This document shows, piece after piece, positions 50,967 to 61,185 of a stretch of 64,000 nucleotides of DNA (positions are counted from its first letter, which is position 1; each line of letters begins with the position of its first letter). Made by a program: the position numbers and the translations under genes. Under the pieces are notes generated by a model. That model saw only the letters and a list, made by a program, of their open reading frames with translations, did not search any database and was not told where the DNA came from. Origin of the DNA: JASLEW01 sp963732005. Its GTDB lineage: Bacteria; Acidobacteriota; Thermoanaerobaculia; Multivoradales; UBA5704. Where the stretch lies: positions 682,001 to 746,000 of the forward strand of contig CAVSXT010000005.1 of assembly GCA_963732005.1 (NCBI GenBank), written 5' to 3'.

Positions 50967-52012
50967 GGCACACCCAGGCGTCGCCGGCATACTCGGGCGG
51001 TCCTGGCGGCGCCGCGGCGCCGGCGCCGGCATCTGGCGCATCGGCGGCATCTGGTGCAGCAGCGGCAGCGGGCGGAGCGGTCGCGGTGGCGCCGCATGCG
51101 CCGGAAACCGGGTGGGCGCGCCGGCTGCTCGGCCGTTTCCACGTGACCGGGGTGTTCTGGTACCGCTTTCACGGCTGGGGCGCGCGGATCTGGCCCTCCT
51201 CGCAGATGTGGATGGTCATCGCCCCGTTCACCACCTTCTTCTTCTTCACGCTGATCAAGATCCGCGGCGCCCTGGCCCACAACCTCGAGGCGGTGCTCGG
51301 GCCCTGCGGCTGGGTGCGGCGGCAGGCGCGCATCTACCGGACGATGTGGGTGTTCGCCTGGTGCCTGACCGAGCGCTACGAGCGGCTGCAGACCGCCCGG
51401 CCGTTCGCCATCCGCGCCGCACGGGAGGAGCTGTGGACCGAGCTCTGCGGCGCGGGCGGCGGCTTCATCCTGGTCACCGCCCATCTCGGCAACTGGGAGG
51501 TGGGATCGCTGCTGCCGGCCTCGGCGGAGTCGCGGGTGATCCACGTCGTGCGCGAGGCGGAGGCCGATCCGCGGGCCCAGGAGTACATCTTCGGGCTGAT
51601 CGCCAAGCAGGGCAGGGGCGGTCTCTACGTGACCCATTTCGCCGAGGACCCGCAGCTGGGCGTGCAGCTGCTCGATGCGCTGCGCCGCGGCGAGATCGTC
51701 GCTTTGCAGGGCGACCGCCCGCGCGCCGGCGGGCGGTCCGCCGCGGTGCGCCTGTTCGGCCGCCCCTTTCCGCTGCCGGTGGGACCCGTCGCCCTGGCCC
51801 GCGCCGCCGGCGTGCCGCTGTTGCCGGTCTTCGTGTTCCGCGAAGGCCGCCGCCGCTACCGCTGCGAGATCCGCCCGCCGATCGTGGTGCCGCCGGCCGA
51901 CGAGCGGCCCGACGGCGTCGACGAGGCGCTGCGTCGCTTCGCCGGCGAGCTCGAGCGCGCCATCGCCAGCGAGCCGCACCAATGGTTCTGCTTCCGTCGC
52001 CTGTGGCCCTGA
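50963..52012 (+). CDS. LpxL/HtrB-type lysophospholipid acyltransferase family protein
   Basis: This 349-residue protein starts at ATG 50963. An Ala/Gly-rich leader (about 1-45) precedes the lipid-A-acyltransferase fold: HVTGVFWYRFHGWGARIWPS, and the HX4E catalytic motif TAHLGNWEVGSLL. Later blocks are LLDALRRGEIVALQGDRPRA, PLPVGPVALARAAGVPLLPV and HQWFCFRRLWP. It should transfer an acyl chain, here likely the polyene chain, from ACP to a lipid or glycolipid acceptor at the inner membrane. Such enzymes are standard members of aryl-polyene loci. Confidence 0.88.
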   Translation: MRHTQASPAYSGGPGGAAAPAPASGASAASGAAAAAGGAVAVAPHAPETGWARRLLGRFHVTGVFWYRFHGWGARIWPSSQMWMVIAPFTTFFFFTLIKIRGALAHNLEAVLGPCGWVRRQARIYRTMWVFAWCLTERYERLQTARPFAIRAAREELWTELCGAGGGFILVTAHLGNWEVGSLLPASAESRVIHVVREAEADPRAQEYIFGLIAKQGRGGLYVTHFAEDPQLGVQLLDALRRGEIVALQGDRPRAGGRSAAVRLFGRPFPLPVGPVALARAAGVPLLPVFVFREGRRRYRCEIRPPIVVPPADERPDGVDEALRRFAGELERAIASEPHQWFCFRRLWP

Positions 52013-52073
52013 GCACTAGCCAGCGAGCCCTGTCGCGATTGCGCTCGCCCGGCGAACGAGGAGGAGATCTGCG

Positions 52074-52973
52074 ATGAGCGTAACCGCCGTCGTCAACCGC
52101 CGGCCGGGAAGGCTGTGGCGGGTGCTGCAGTTCCCGGTCACCCGGGCGTTGCTGGCGATCCTGGCCATCGCCGTGGTGGTCGGGGCGGTGCAGGGCGCCG
52201 CTGGGCTGCTGCATCTGCCGCTGCACGGCGGCGCGCGCCGGGCGCTCGGGCTGGTGCTCATCGCCGGGGTGTGCCTGATCTACGCCGGCTACGTGCGGCT
52301 GATCGAGCGGCGCGCGGTGGAGGAGCTGGCGCTGCGCGACGCCCTGCCGGAGCTCGCCAAGGGCTTGCTCGTCGGCGCGGCGCTGTTCGGCGCCGTCATC
52401 CTGGTGCTGTGGGCGGCGGGCGTCTACCGCGTCACCGGCGTCAACGGCGCGGAGACGCTGATCGGGCCGCTGGTTAGCGCGCTGATCGCGGGTTTCTTCG
52501 AGGAGCTGGTGTTCCGGGGCGTGCTGTTCCGGATCGTCGAGGAGAGCCTGGGCAGCTGGCTGGCGCTGGGCATCTCGGCGCTGGTGTTCGGCCTGCTGCA
52601 CGCCTTCAATCCCGGCGCCACGCTCGCCAGCGCGCTCGCCGTCGCCCTGGAGGCCGGCATCCTGTTGGGCGCCGTCTACATGGTCAGCCGGCGGCTGTGG
52701 ACCTGCATCGGCCTGCACTTTGCCTGGAACTTCGCCGAGGGCGGCGTGTTCGGGGCGAGCGTCTCGGGCGGCAAGGCGGGCGGGCTGCTGTCCGGGCGGT
52801 TCCAGGGCAGCGACCTGCTCACCGGCGGCAGGTTCGGGCCAGAGGCCTCCGTGGTGGCGGTCGTCATCTGCCTGGCCGCCGGCATCGCCTTCGTGCAGCT
52901 CGCCCGGCGGCGCGGCAACGTCGTGCGACCGTTCTGGCGGCGGGGCGAGCAAGCACCTCCCGGGATGGGGTAG
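52074..52973 (+). CDS. CPBP-family intramembrane metalloprotease
   Basis: This 299-residue protein starts at ATG 52074 after GAGGAGGAG. About eight membrane helices carry the CPBP (Abi/CAAX-protease-like) motifs: FFEELVFRGVLFRIVEES (EExxFR), then VFGLLHAF and IGLHFAWNFAEGGVFG (the two His sites). Relatives cleave within membranes or serve in bacteriocin immunity and membrane-protein processing. A role in the polyene cluster is not known; it may mature a lipoprotein or be a passenger gene. The C-terminus is a short basic tail. Confidence 0.88.
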   Translation: MSVTAVVNRRPGRLWRVLQFPVTRALLAILAIAVVVGAVQGAAGLLHLPLHGGARRALGLVLIAGVCLIYAGYVRLIERRAVEELALRDALPELAKGLLVGAALFGAVILVLWAAGVYRVTGVNGAETLIGPLVSALIAGFFEELVFRGVLFRIVEESLGSWLALGISALVFGLLHAFNPGATLASALAVALEAGILLGAVYMVSRRLWTCIGLHFAWNFAEGGVFGASVSGGKAGGLLSGRFQGSDLLTGGRFGPEASVVAVVICLAAGIAFVQLARRRGNVVRPFWRRGEQAPPGMG

Positions 52974-52990
52974 GGGGCGGGGCGGCTTCG

Positions 52991-53487
52991 CTACGGATCC
53001 GGCAGGAAGGTACTGATGGTGCCGGCGGCCAGACGATGGTGGCTCGCCGCGTCCGCGATCTCCACCTCGTAGGTCGCGAGCGCGCCGGCGCCGCCGGCAG
53101 GGGCGGCGGTGACGCGTAGGGCGCGGCCGGTGGGCAGGGCAGCGGGGAGCTGGGCGCCGCGCACCCCCACCAGGTAGCCGATGCGCGGCGCGCCGCTGAC
53201 ACTGCGCGTCAGGTCTTCACTGGCGCTGCGCGACCGGTTTTCACTGGCGCTTCGCGCCAGGGCCTCGCCGGCGCCGGCGGCCTGGGCGGCGAGCTCGAGC
53301 GCCAGGAAGCCGGGGGCTTCGCCGCCGGCGGCCAGGGGATGATCGGCAGCAATGACGCCGGTGGCGGTGATGCCGCCGGCGCCCGCCGCCAGCACCGCCG
53401 CGAGCAGCCGGGCCGGGGGCGTATGCGGGAGGAGCTCGGCCGGGTCCGGAAGGTCGCTGGCGCCGGCAGAGCACGCCGGGCAAGGGG
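52991..53487 (-). CDS. ApeP-like hotdog dehydratase domain
   Basis: The frame ending at 52991 encodes about 160 residues with the pattern LPDPAELLPHTPPARLLAAV, GVIAADHPLAAGGEAPGFLA, LELAAQAAGAGEALA and IGYLVGVRGAQLPAALPTGR. This matches the ApeP-type 3-hydroxyacyl-ACP dehydratase found in aryl-polyene loci. The His is in LLPHTPPA and the helix with Glu is in LALELAAQAAG. I find no good start codon next to the domain; ATG 53584 in this frame would give a long overlap. The neighbour frame upstream encodes a second hotdog domain, so a two-domain fusion split by an indel near 53487 is likely. A Ser/Arg-rich insert with three SAS/SVS repeats (RSASENRSRSASEDLTRSVS) is unusual. Confidence 0.7.
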
Positions 53488-53924
53488 AGGGCGACAGCGG
53501 CGGCGGCAAGCGCGGCGCCGGGTGAGTGCCGGGCGAGAGCGGCGGCGGACGGCAGCCCGCCGACGCCGCAGCGCACCGCGCCATCGGCGGCGATCTCCCC
53601 GCCGGGTCCGCCGGCGGCGGGCTGGCGCCGTACCTCGAAGCGGACGGTGCCGGCGGCGTCGATGGCCAGCACGCGCAGCTCGAGACGGTCGCCGGGGGAC
53701 ACCTGCTGGCGCAGCCGCAGCCGGTGGACCTCGGTGATGGCGCTGGCGGCCGGCGTTCCCAGGCCGCCACCGCCGAGCTCGCCGATCTCGCGGCGCGCGG
53801 CCAGCTCGTCGAGCACCATGCGCAGCAGGGCGAGATGGGCGATCCCGGGCAGCAGCGGCCGGCCGGGAAAGTGGCCGGTGAAAATCGGGCTGGCCGCCGG
53901 GATCAGGAGCTCCGCCACCACCAC
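53488..53924 (-). CDS. ApeI/FabZ-like hotdog dehydratase domain
   Basis: GTG codons at 53924/53921/53918 start a domain with the ApeI/FabA-like hotdog signature (AELLIPAASPIFTGHFPGRP, then LLPGIAHLALLRMVLDELA). The catalytic His lies in FTGHFPGRP. Later strands are HRLRLRQQVSPGDRLELRVL and GTVRFEVRR. It would remove water from 3-hydroxyacyl-ACP to build the conjugated double bonds. The frame stays open to 53241 but similarity ends near 53490, where the ApeP-like domain begins in another phase. The first codons overlap nothing; the TonB gene stop is 110 bases upstream. Confidence 0.75.
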
Positions 53925-54033
53925 TGCCGCCGCCGTCGAGGCCGAGGTCGGTGCCGCGGATCCGCCGGGTGCCGCGTGTCCGCCGCCGGACGGCTCGGAC
54001 GCGAGCCGCAGCAGGCGGAAGCCGGCGCCGGTC

Positions 54034-54705
54034 TCAGAGCCGGAAGTCGAAGGGGATGACATGGAAGACCTTGATCGGCTTGCCATTGCGGGTGGCGGGC
54101 CGGAACCGCCAATGGCGGACCGCCGCCACCGCCGCCTCGTCGAAGCCGTGGCCCAGGCCGCGCAGCACCTCGATGGCGCCCACCTTGCCGCGCTCGTCGA
54201 CCTCGACCTTGAGCACCACCAGGCCCTGCAGCCCGGCCCGCTGCGCTGCCTCGGGATAGGCCGGCACCTCCCGGCTGCTCTCGATGACCCGCGGGCCGAC
54301 GACGTCGCCGCCGGCCGCGACCGGCAGATCCGCCGCGCCGGGCAGCGCGCCGTCGCCGGCCGTGCCGGGCGGCGCCGCGGTGGCGGCGTCCGGCGCGGGT
54401 GCGGGGAGGGGGGGCGGGGCGGGGACGGTCGAGGGTTGCACCAGGCGGTCGAGCATGGCCTGGCGCTCGCGCTCCGCCCGGCGCTCGGCGGGCGTGGCCG
54501 GCCTGGCGGGCGCGTCCGCCGCGCCCCGGATCGCCGCCTCCAGGAACAGCACGTCGATCTGCCGCTCGCCGTCGCCGGGCGCGGGGCCGCGCGCCGCGGC
54601 GAGCGCCAGGGCGCCGATCGCCGCGAGGTGCAGCAGCACCGAGGCGGCGAGCGGCCAGGCGCTCCGCCGCCCCGTGCCCGGGCGTAGCGTCGAATCCTCG
54701 AACAT
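54034..54705 (-). CDS. TonB-family energy transducer 1
   Basis: This 223-residue protein starts at ATG 54705. The layout is one N-terminal membrane span (AWPLAASVLLHLAAIGALAL), a Pro/Ala-rich periplasmic linker (about 65-145) and a TonB C-terminal domain (YPEAAQRAGLQGLVVLKVEV, DERGKVGAIEVLRGLGHGFD, HWRFRPATRNGKPIKVFHVI). TonB passes proton-motive energy from ExbBD to outer-membrane receptors. No exbB, exbD or receptor gene is in the window. A second TonB gene lies directly upstream on the same strand. Confidence 0.85.
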   Translation of the reverse strand: MFEDSTLRPGTGRRSAWPLAASVLLHLAAIGALALAAARGPAPGDGERQIDVLFLEAAIRGAADAPARPATPAERRAERERQAMLDRLVQPSTVPAPPPLPAPAPDAATAAPPGTAGDGALPGAADLPVAAGGDVVGPRVIESSREVPAYPEAAQRAGLQGLVVLKVEVDERGKVGAIEVLRGLGHGFDEAAVAAVRHWRFRPATRNGKPIKVFHVIPFDFRL

Positions 54706-54771
54706 CCTTGCGCGTCCGGCGGCAGCATAGCGCCGCCGCGGACGCCGGAGTGAGCGGAATGCGGACCAGAG

Positions 54772-55548
54772 CTAGCGCACCTCGAACTGCACGGTGAGGT
54801 CGAAGTAGACCTTGACCGGCCGGCCGTCGAGCAGCGCCGGGGTGAACTTCCACTGGCTGACCGCCTTGACCGCCTCCTCGTCGAGCCCGAAGCGCATCGT
54901 CTTGAGCAGGTGCACGTCGATGACGTTGCCGCGCTCGTCGATGGTGGCCTGCAGCACCACGACGCCCTGCAGGCGGGCCTGGCGCGCCTGCTCGGTGTAA
55001 TGGGGCTGCACCTTGGTGCCCGGCACGATCTGCGGCGGCCGGATCCTGCCGCCGACCGGCAGCGGACGATCGTCGTCGCCGCCCGGTCCCCTGCTGCCGC
55101 TGCGGGTGCCGTGGCCGTCGCCGCCGGGACCGCTGGCCTCCGGGCCGGGAGCGGCCGGCATGGCCGGGTCGGCGAGCGCGGGATCGAGCTGCTTCGCCGG
55201 CTCGTGCGGCGGCGCCTTGGGGTCGGGCTGGGCGAGCGGCGGCGTCGCCGGCACGGCGGGGGTCGCCGGCGCGATCGACTGCGGCCTGGGTGCCGCGGTC
55301 TGGCGGGCGCGCACCTCTGGCGATGTGCGCGGGGATGGTGGAGGTGGGAGCGGTGGCAGCGGCAGCTGGACCTCGAAGACGGCGGCCACCGGCGGCTCGG
55401 CCACCGCCGCCACCCGCCAGGTCTCGAAGCCGGCCAGGGTCGCCAGCGCCAGGCCGTGCAGCACCACCGAGGAGGTCAGGATCCAGGCCCGCCGGCGGTC
55501 GGCTGGCCGGCGGTCGTCCGGCGGCTTCATCCATGGGCTCGTGAACAT
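54772..55548 (-). CDS. TonB-family energy transducer 2
   Basis: This 258-residue protein starts at ATG 55548 after AAGGAGAACG. One span (AWILTSSVVLHGLALATLAG) precedes a long Pro-rich linker (PLPPLPPPPSPRTS; about 60-165) and a TonB C-terminal domain (VQPHYTEQARQARLQGVVVL, TIDERGNVIDVHLLKTMRFG, QWKFTPALLDGRPVKVYFDL). The C-terminal half is related to the downstream TonB but clearly diverged, so an old duplication is likely. Both genes are read toward the dehydratases. Confidence 0.88.
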   Translation of the reverse strand: MFTSPWMKPPDDRRPADRRRAWILTSSVVLHGLALATLAGFETWRVAAVAEPPVAAVFEVQLPLPPLPPPPSPRTSPEVRARQTAAPRPQSIAPATPAVPATPPLAQPDPKAPPHEPAKQLDPALADPAMPAAPGPEASGPGGDGHGTRSGSRGPGGDDDRPLPVGGRIRPPQIVPGTKVQPHYTEQARQARLQGVVVLQATIDERGNVIDVHLLKTMRFGLDEEAVKAVSQWKFTPALLDGRPVKVYFDLTVQFEVR

Positions 55549-55729
55549 GACGTTCTCCTTCTGCCGTCTACCGTCTAGATGCTTCGATCGGGGGCGGCGC
55601 CCGGGAGTTCCCGCCCATGCCTGACCTGCCGTATCGTCCCAGGGTGCCGCCGACGCGGCACTTGAGATGCATGGGGTCGCCGCGCCCGCCGGCGGCGGCC
55701 CGCCACGTCGAACCGACCGGAGGATGCCG

Positions 55730-57580
<1,851 letters not shown>

Positions 57581-57584
57581 GCGG

Positions 57585-58349
57585 CTATCGGCCCGCTCGG
57601 TTCATCGGTGGGCCAATCGCCGAGAGATCCGCGGGCCCGGCCGCCGGCTTGTAGCGTCCGCGGCGGATCTGCTGGCGCAGACCGCTGAAGACGTAGGGCA
57701 TGGTTTGGGCGGTGCCGCGGTGCACCGCCCAGGCCGGCAGCCCGCCTCCCGGATCGGTGTAGAGCAGACAGGTGCCGAGCGTCTGGTTGCGGCCGTATGG
57801 CACCAGCACCCACCAGCCGTGGTGGTCCGCGACGTTGCCGGTGCCCGGCAGGTAGCGCCACCAGGCAAGCCACGCCGGCGCGGCTCCGGGCTCTGGAAGG
57901 CGGCTTCTGGCGGCGATCTCGTAATGCCGTTGGCCGAGCGGGAAGGGCAGCGCCAGCGACTGGAAGCTGACCACCGAGCCGTCGGCCTGGGGCCGCGCAT
58001 CCGAGCGCTTCACGAACGGCACCCACTCCTGATAGTGAGCGAGGTCGACCACGGCCGCGAACACCCGCCGCGGCGGCGCGTCGAGGACGCCTCGCCCAAC
58101 CTCCTCGGCCAGCCTGCTGGGGCCCGCCTGACGGGAGGCCAGCAGCACCTCGCCGGCGGCGAGCCGCGCGGCTTCCGCGGCGGTAGGGGGCGGCGGCGCC
58201 GCCGGCGGCGGTCCCGCCGGGTCGGTCGCCGCCGGCCCTGGCCTGGGCACGACGACGCTCCCGCCGCCCGCGGGGAGCGCCGGTGCTCCGGGCGCCGAGA
58301 CCGGCGCGAGTACGGCCAGGAGAGGTAGCAGCAGGGCGAGCCGGCTCAT
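57585..58349 (-). CDS. Exported SRPBCC/START-like protein
   Basis: This 254-residue protein starts at ATG 58349. A signal peptide (LALLLPLLAVLAPVSAPGAP) and a Pro/Ala linker precede a helix-grip domain (about 80-245: GRGVLDAPPRRVFAAVVDLA, YQEWVPFVKRSDARPQADGS, QTLGTCLLYTDPGGGLPAWA, TAQTMPYVFSGLRQQIRRG). The family binds hydrophobic ligands or lipids in a deep pocket. Its stop codon is four bases from the FAAL stop (convergent). Confidence 0.75.
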   Translation of the reverse strand: MSRLALLLPLLAVLAPVSAPGAPALPAGGGSVVVPRPGPAATDPAGPPPAAPPPPTAAEAARLAAGEVLLASRQAGPSRLAEEVGRGVLDAPPRRVFAAVVDLAHYQEWVPFVKRSDARPQADGSVVSFQSLALPFPLGQRHYEIAARSRLPEPGAAPAWLAWWRYLPGTGNVADHHGWWVLVPYGRNQTLGTCLLYTDPGGGLPAWAVHRGTAQTMPYVFSGLRQQIRRGRYKPAAGPADLSAIGPPMNRAGR

Positions 58350-58400
58350 GATGCATAGTCTAGTGGTCGGTGCCTGACGGATCGGCCAGGAGGGGTGGAC

Positions 58401-58976
58401 ATGACCGAGCGTGATGGAGAGAGCGGGGCCGCCGGCAAGCCGGCCGGCGCCGAGCGGCTGGCAAGCAGGAGCGTCTTTGCGGGGCGCCGCATCGAGATGC
58501 GGGTCGACCGCGTCCGGCTGCCCAACGGCAGCGAGCTTGACTTCGAGATGATCCATCATCCTGGCGCGGCCGCCATCGTGCCGCTGCTCGGCTCGGGCGA
58601 GGTGCTGATGCTGCGCCAGTACCGCTACGCGACCGGTGGCTGGCTGCTCGAAGTCCCCGCCGGCACTCGCGACGGGGACGAGCCGCCGGAACAATGCGCC
58701 GCCCGCGAGCTGCGGGAGGAGACCGGCTATCAGGCGGGAACGCTGCAGCCGCTGGGCTGGATCTGGACCACACCGGGATTCACCGACGAGCGGATCTGGC
58801 TCTACCTGGCGACCGACCTGGTCGGCGGCGACCAGGCGCTGGAGAGCGACGAGGTGCTGACCCTCGAGCGCCTGCCGCTGGCCAATGCGGCGGCGATGGC
58901 GGCCGGCGGCGAGATCGTGGATGCCAAGTCGGTGGCAGCCCTGCTGCGGGCCGCCGCCTGGCTCGGAAGGGGATAG
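58401..58976 (+). CDS. NUDIX hydrolase, ADP-sugar pyrophosphatase type
   Basis: This 191-residue cytosolic enzyme starts at ATG 58401. The Nudix box is complete (GTRDGDEPPEQCAARELREE, TGY), preceded by GGWLLEVPAG as in ADP-ribose pyrophosphatases of the NudF/YjhB group. The N-terminal beta domain (RSVFAGRRIEMRVDRVRLPN) forms the dimer face. It should cleave ADP-ribose or a similar nucleotide sugar. A weak hairpin (TAGTG...TCCCG / CGGGACACTA, about 58974-58998) lies after the stop, between convergent genes. Confidence 0.88.
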   Translation: MTERDGESGAAGKPAGAERLASRSVFAGRRIEMRVDRVRLPNGSELDFEMIHHPGAAAIVPLLGSGEVLMLRQYRYATGGWLLEVPAGTRDGDEPPEQCAARELREETGYQAGTLQPLGWIWTTPGFTDERIWLYLATDLVGGDQALESDEVLTLERLPLANAAAMAAGGEIVDAKSVAALLRAAAWLGRG

Positions 58977-59006
58977 TGCGTCCCGACACGGGACACTAGA
59001 CGCCGC

Positions 59007-59825
59007 TCAAGACTCCTCGCGGGTGAACAGGTACTCCTGGATCCCGTGGCGCATCAGGAAGGAGCGATCGAGCCGGAAGCCGCGCAGCAGCTCGGTGAGC
59101 TCGGCGGGCGCATAGCGCGGACAGGGACGCTGGGACGACGTTCTGGACTCGTAGGCCAAGTGCTCCTGGTCGAGGATGCGGAAGCGCATCGGCTCCGCCG
59201 GGATCTGCTTGAGGATCGAGATCAGGGCGAACAGCTGCGCGCCAGGGCGGCAGAAACGGGCCAGCTGGCGGGCCAACGCCGCCACCTCGCGCCGCTCGAG
59301 GTAGTTGATCAGGTCCCAGGTCAGCACCGCGTCGAAGCGCGTGTCTTCCGGGAACGTCAGCAGCTCGGCGAAATGACCCGCCAGCCCCGGCTCGTCGGCC
59401 TCGCCACCCTCACGGAAAGGGCGGGCATCCCAGGTCTCCCGCGCTTCGCGCACGGCGGCGCGGTCGATGGTGGCAACGGTGGCGGCGCCGGGAGCCGGCA
59501 GCCCGATGGTCTCGGCCTGCAGCGGCACGATGGCCGGGTAGAGGTCCTGGATGTAAAGCTTGCAGCCGAAACGCGACAGGAACTCGACGTTGCCCCCGAC
59601 CACCGGTCCGAGGTCCAGGATGTGCAGCCGCTGGCCACCGGTCAGGCCGCCGATCAGCGACGCCAGGCCCAGCGAGCGATGGGACTCCGAACCGCCGGCG
59701 GTGGTCGCCGGGTGCGCCGGGTGCGCCGGCAGCGCCGGCACCGCCGGCTGCTCGGGGTGCTGGCGATTCTGGGTCGGCTGGCGCGGCTGGCGCGGTCCGG
59801 CGCCGCGTGAGGAGAACCAGCTCAT
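59007..59825 (-). CDS. SAM-methyltransferase-like protein
   Basis: This 272-residue protein starts at ATG 59825. The first 50 residues are Pro/Ala/His-rich (PAVPALPAHPAHPATT). The rest has a class I methyltransferase pattern: motif I RLHILDLGPVVGGNVEFLSR (atypical, VVGG for GxGxG), the acidic strand KLYIQDLYPA, motif IV-like FDAVLTWDLINYLERREVAA and PGAQLFALISILKQIP. The substrate is unknown. It is transcribed with the bactofilin gene, whose stop is 23 bases upstream of this start. Confidence 0.7.
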   Translation of the reverse strand: MSWFSSRGAGPRQPRQPTQNRQHPEQPAVPALPAHPAHPATTAGGSESHRSLGLASLIGGLTGGQRLHILDLGPVVGGNVEFLSRFGCKLYIQDLYPAIVPLQAETIGLPAPGAATVATIDRAAVREARETWDARPFREGGEADEPGLAGHFAELLTFPEDTRFDAVLTWDLINYLERREVAALARQLARFCRPGAQLFALISILKQIPAEPMRFRILDQEHLAYESRTSSQRPCPRYAPAELTELLRGFRLDRSFLMRHGIQEYLFTREES

Positions 59826-59847
59826 CCTGCGCCGCCCGCCAGGCCGG

Positions 59848-60453
59848 TCAGCTCGCGGGGGAGCGTCCGCTCGCCGCCGGCGCCGCGGTGTTGGCGCTGC
59901 TGTTGGCCGCATGAGCGGCGGGGAGATGCTGCTGTGGACCACCGCCTCCCGCCGCGGGGCTCGCCGGCCCCGGGGACGGCGCTGCCGTCGCCGCACCCTG
60001 ACTTCCCGGCGGCGCGGCGGCCGGCTTCGCGGCCTCCTTGGAGTCCATGTCGATGCTGCCGCGGAAGCGGGAGCCATCCTCGAGCATCACCCGCGGCGCC
60101 GAAATGTTGCCGCGCACCGCGCCGGACTGCCGCAGGATCGCCTGCTGCTGGGCGAAGAGGTTGCCATCCACCTCGCCCTCGACCACCACCGTGTTGCCGA
60201 AGACGTCGGCACGCACGCGGCCGTTCTTGCCGATCGTCACGTTGTGCTGCTTGAGGTCGATCTTGCCTTCGACCCGGCCTTCGATGACCAGGTCCTCGTC
60301 GCCGCTGAGATCGCCCTTGATGAAGATGGAGGGTCCAATGGTGGCGGTGGCACGGTCGCCGCGCCTGGTCTCGACCGGCGCCGCGGCCTGCCGGGGTGGA
60401 ACAGGCGCCGGCTCCGGATGGGATGGATTGTCGTCGGGCTTCTTCCAAACCAT
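59848..60453 (-). CDS. Bactofilin-family cytoskeletal protein
   Basis: This 201-residue protein starts at ATG 60453 after AAGGAGAG. The middle (about 40-135) is the bactofilin right-handed beta helix with regular hydrophobic repeats (IFIKGDLSGDEDLVIEGRVE, IDLKQHNVTIGKNGRVRADV, GNTVVVEGEVDGNLFAQQQA, GSRFRGSIDMDSK). Bactofilins polymerise without nucleotide and organise cell shape or polarity. Both tails are Pro/Ala-rich and disordered, as usual. It is followed by the methyltransferase-like gene. Confidence 0.9.
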   Translation of the reverse strand: MVWKKPDDNPSHPEPAPVPPRQAAAPVETRRGDRATATIGPSIFIKGDLSGDEDLVIEGRVEGKIDLKQHNVTIGKNGRVRADVFGNTVVVEGEVDGNLFAQQQAILRQSGAVRGNISAPRVMLEDGSRFRGSIDMDSKEAAKPAAAPPGSQGAATAAPSPGPASPAAGGGGPQQHLPAAHAANSSANTAAPAASGRSPAS

Positions 60454-60546
60454 GCACTCTCCTTCGCAGAGGATTGGTTTTGCAGGTTACGGAGGTGGTT
60501 CGGCGAAGTCAAGAGCCGCATGGCTCTTTTTCTATCGCTGCGAATG

Positions 60547-60999
60547 CTAGCCTGCGGCCGTCGGCGCCGAACCTCCCAGCAGGTGTGCGTCGAGGGTGAT
60601 CTCGGTACCGGCCAGCGCCTTGGACACCGGACAGCCCTCCTTGGCCTGGCGCGCCTGCTGCTGGAAGGCGGCGTCGTCGATTCCCGGCACCTCCGCTTCG
60701 GCGCGCAGCTCGATGCGACTGATCCGCGGCCCGTCGCCGCCGGTTTCCAGGTGCACCGCGGCACTGACCGCGACCCGCCGCGGGACATGGCCGGAACGGT
60801 CGAGCGCCGCCGAGAGCGCCATCGCGAAGCAACCCGCATGGGCGGCGCCGAGCAGCTCCTCGGGATTGCTGCCCTGCCCATCCGCGAAACGGGAGGCGAA
60901 GGAGTAGGGTCCCGACCAGGCGCCGCTGCCCAGCGACACCTTGCCATGGCCCCCCTTGAGGCCGCCTTCCCACACTGCATCCGCCTTGCGCACCGGCAT
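60547..60999 (-). CDS. osmC: OsmC-family peroxiredoxin
   Basis: This 150-residue protein starts at ATG 60999. The OsmC fold is evident (ADAVWEGGLKGGHGKVSLGS; GSNPEELLGAAHAGCFAMAL; RQAKEGCPVSKALAGTEITL). The two catalytic cysteines (AHAGC and KEGCPVS) that reduce organic hydroperoxides are present. Length and motif order match the classical OsmC subgroup. It stands alone, upstream of bactofilin on the same strand. Confidence 0.92.
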   Translation of the reverse strand: MPVRKADAVWEGGLKGGHGKVSLGSGAWSGPYSFASRFADGQGSNPEELLGAAHAGCFAMALSAALDRSGHVPRRVAVSAAVHLETGGDGPRISRIELRAEAEVPGIDDAAFQQQARQAKEGCPVSKALAGTEITLDAHLLGGSAPTAAG

Positions 61000-61185
61000 G
61001 ATGGTTCTCCTTTCGATCGCATCGAGTTGGTCAGGGTCCTGTGGCGGGCGCCGGGAAAGGATGTCGAGCCGCGGCCCGGCAACCGGAACTTTCCCCTGCC
61101 GGCTGCGTTTCGAAACTGGGGAACCGGGCTGGCAGGGACCGCGTCCGCATCGCCCCGGGATCGTAGCATCACCATCAGGAGGAGC

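Noticed and set aside
48078..51050. A minus-strand open frame of about 990 codons opposite the MMPL gene
   Set aside because: It has no recognisable domain and Arg/Gln/Gly-rich composition; the plus strand encodes a clear exporter.
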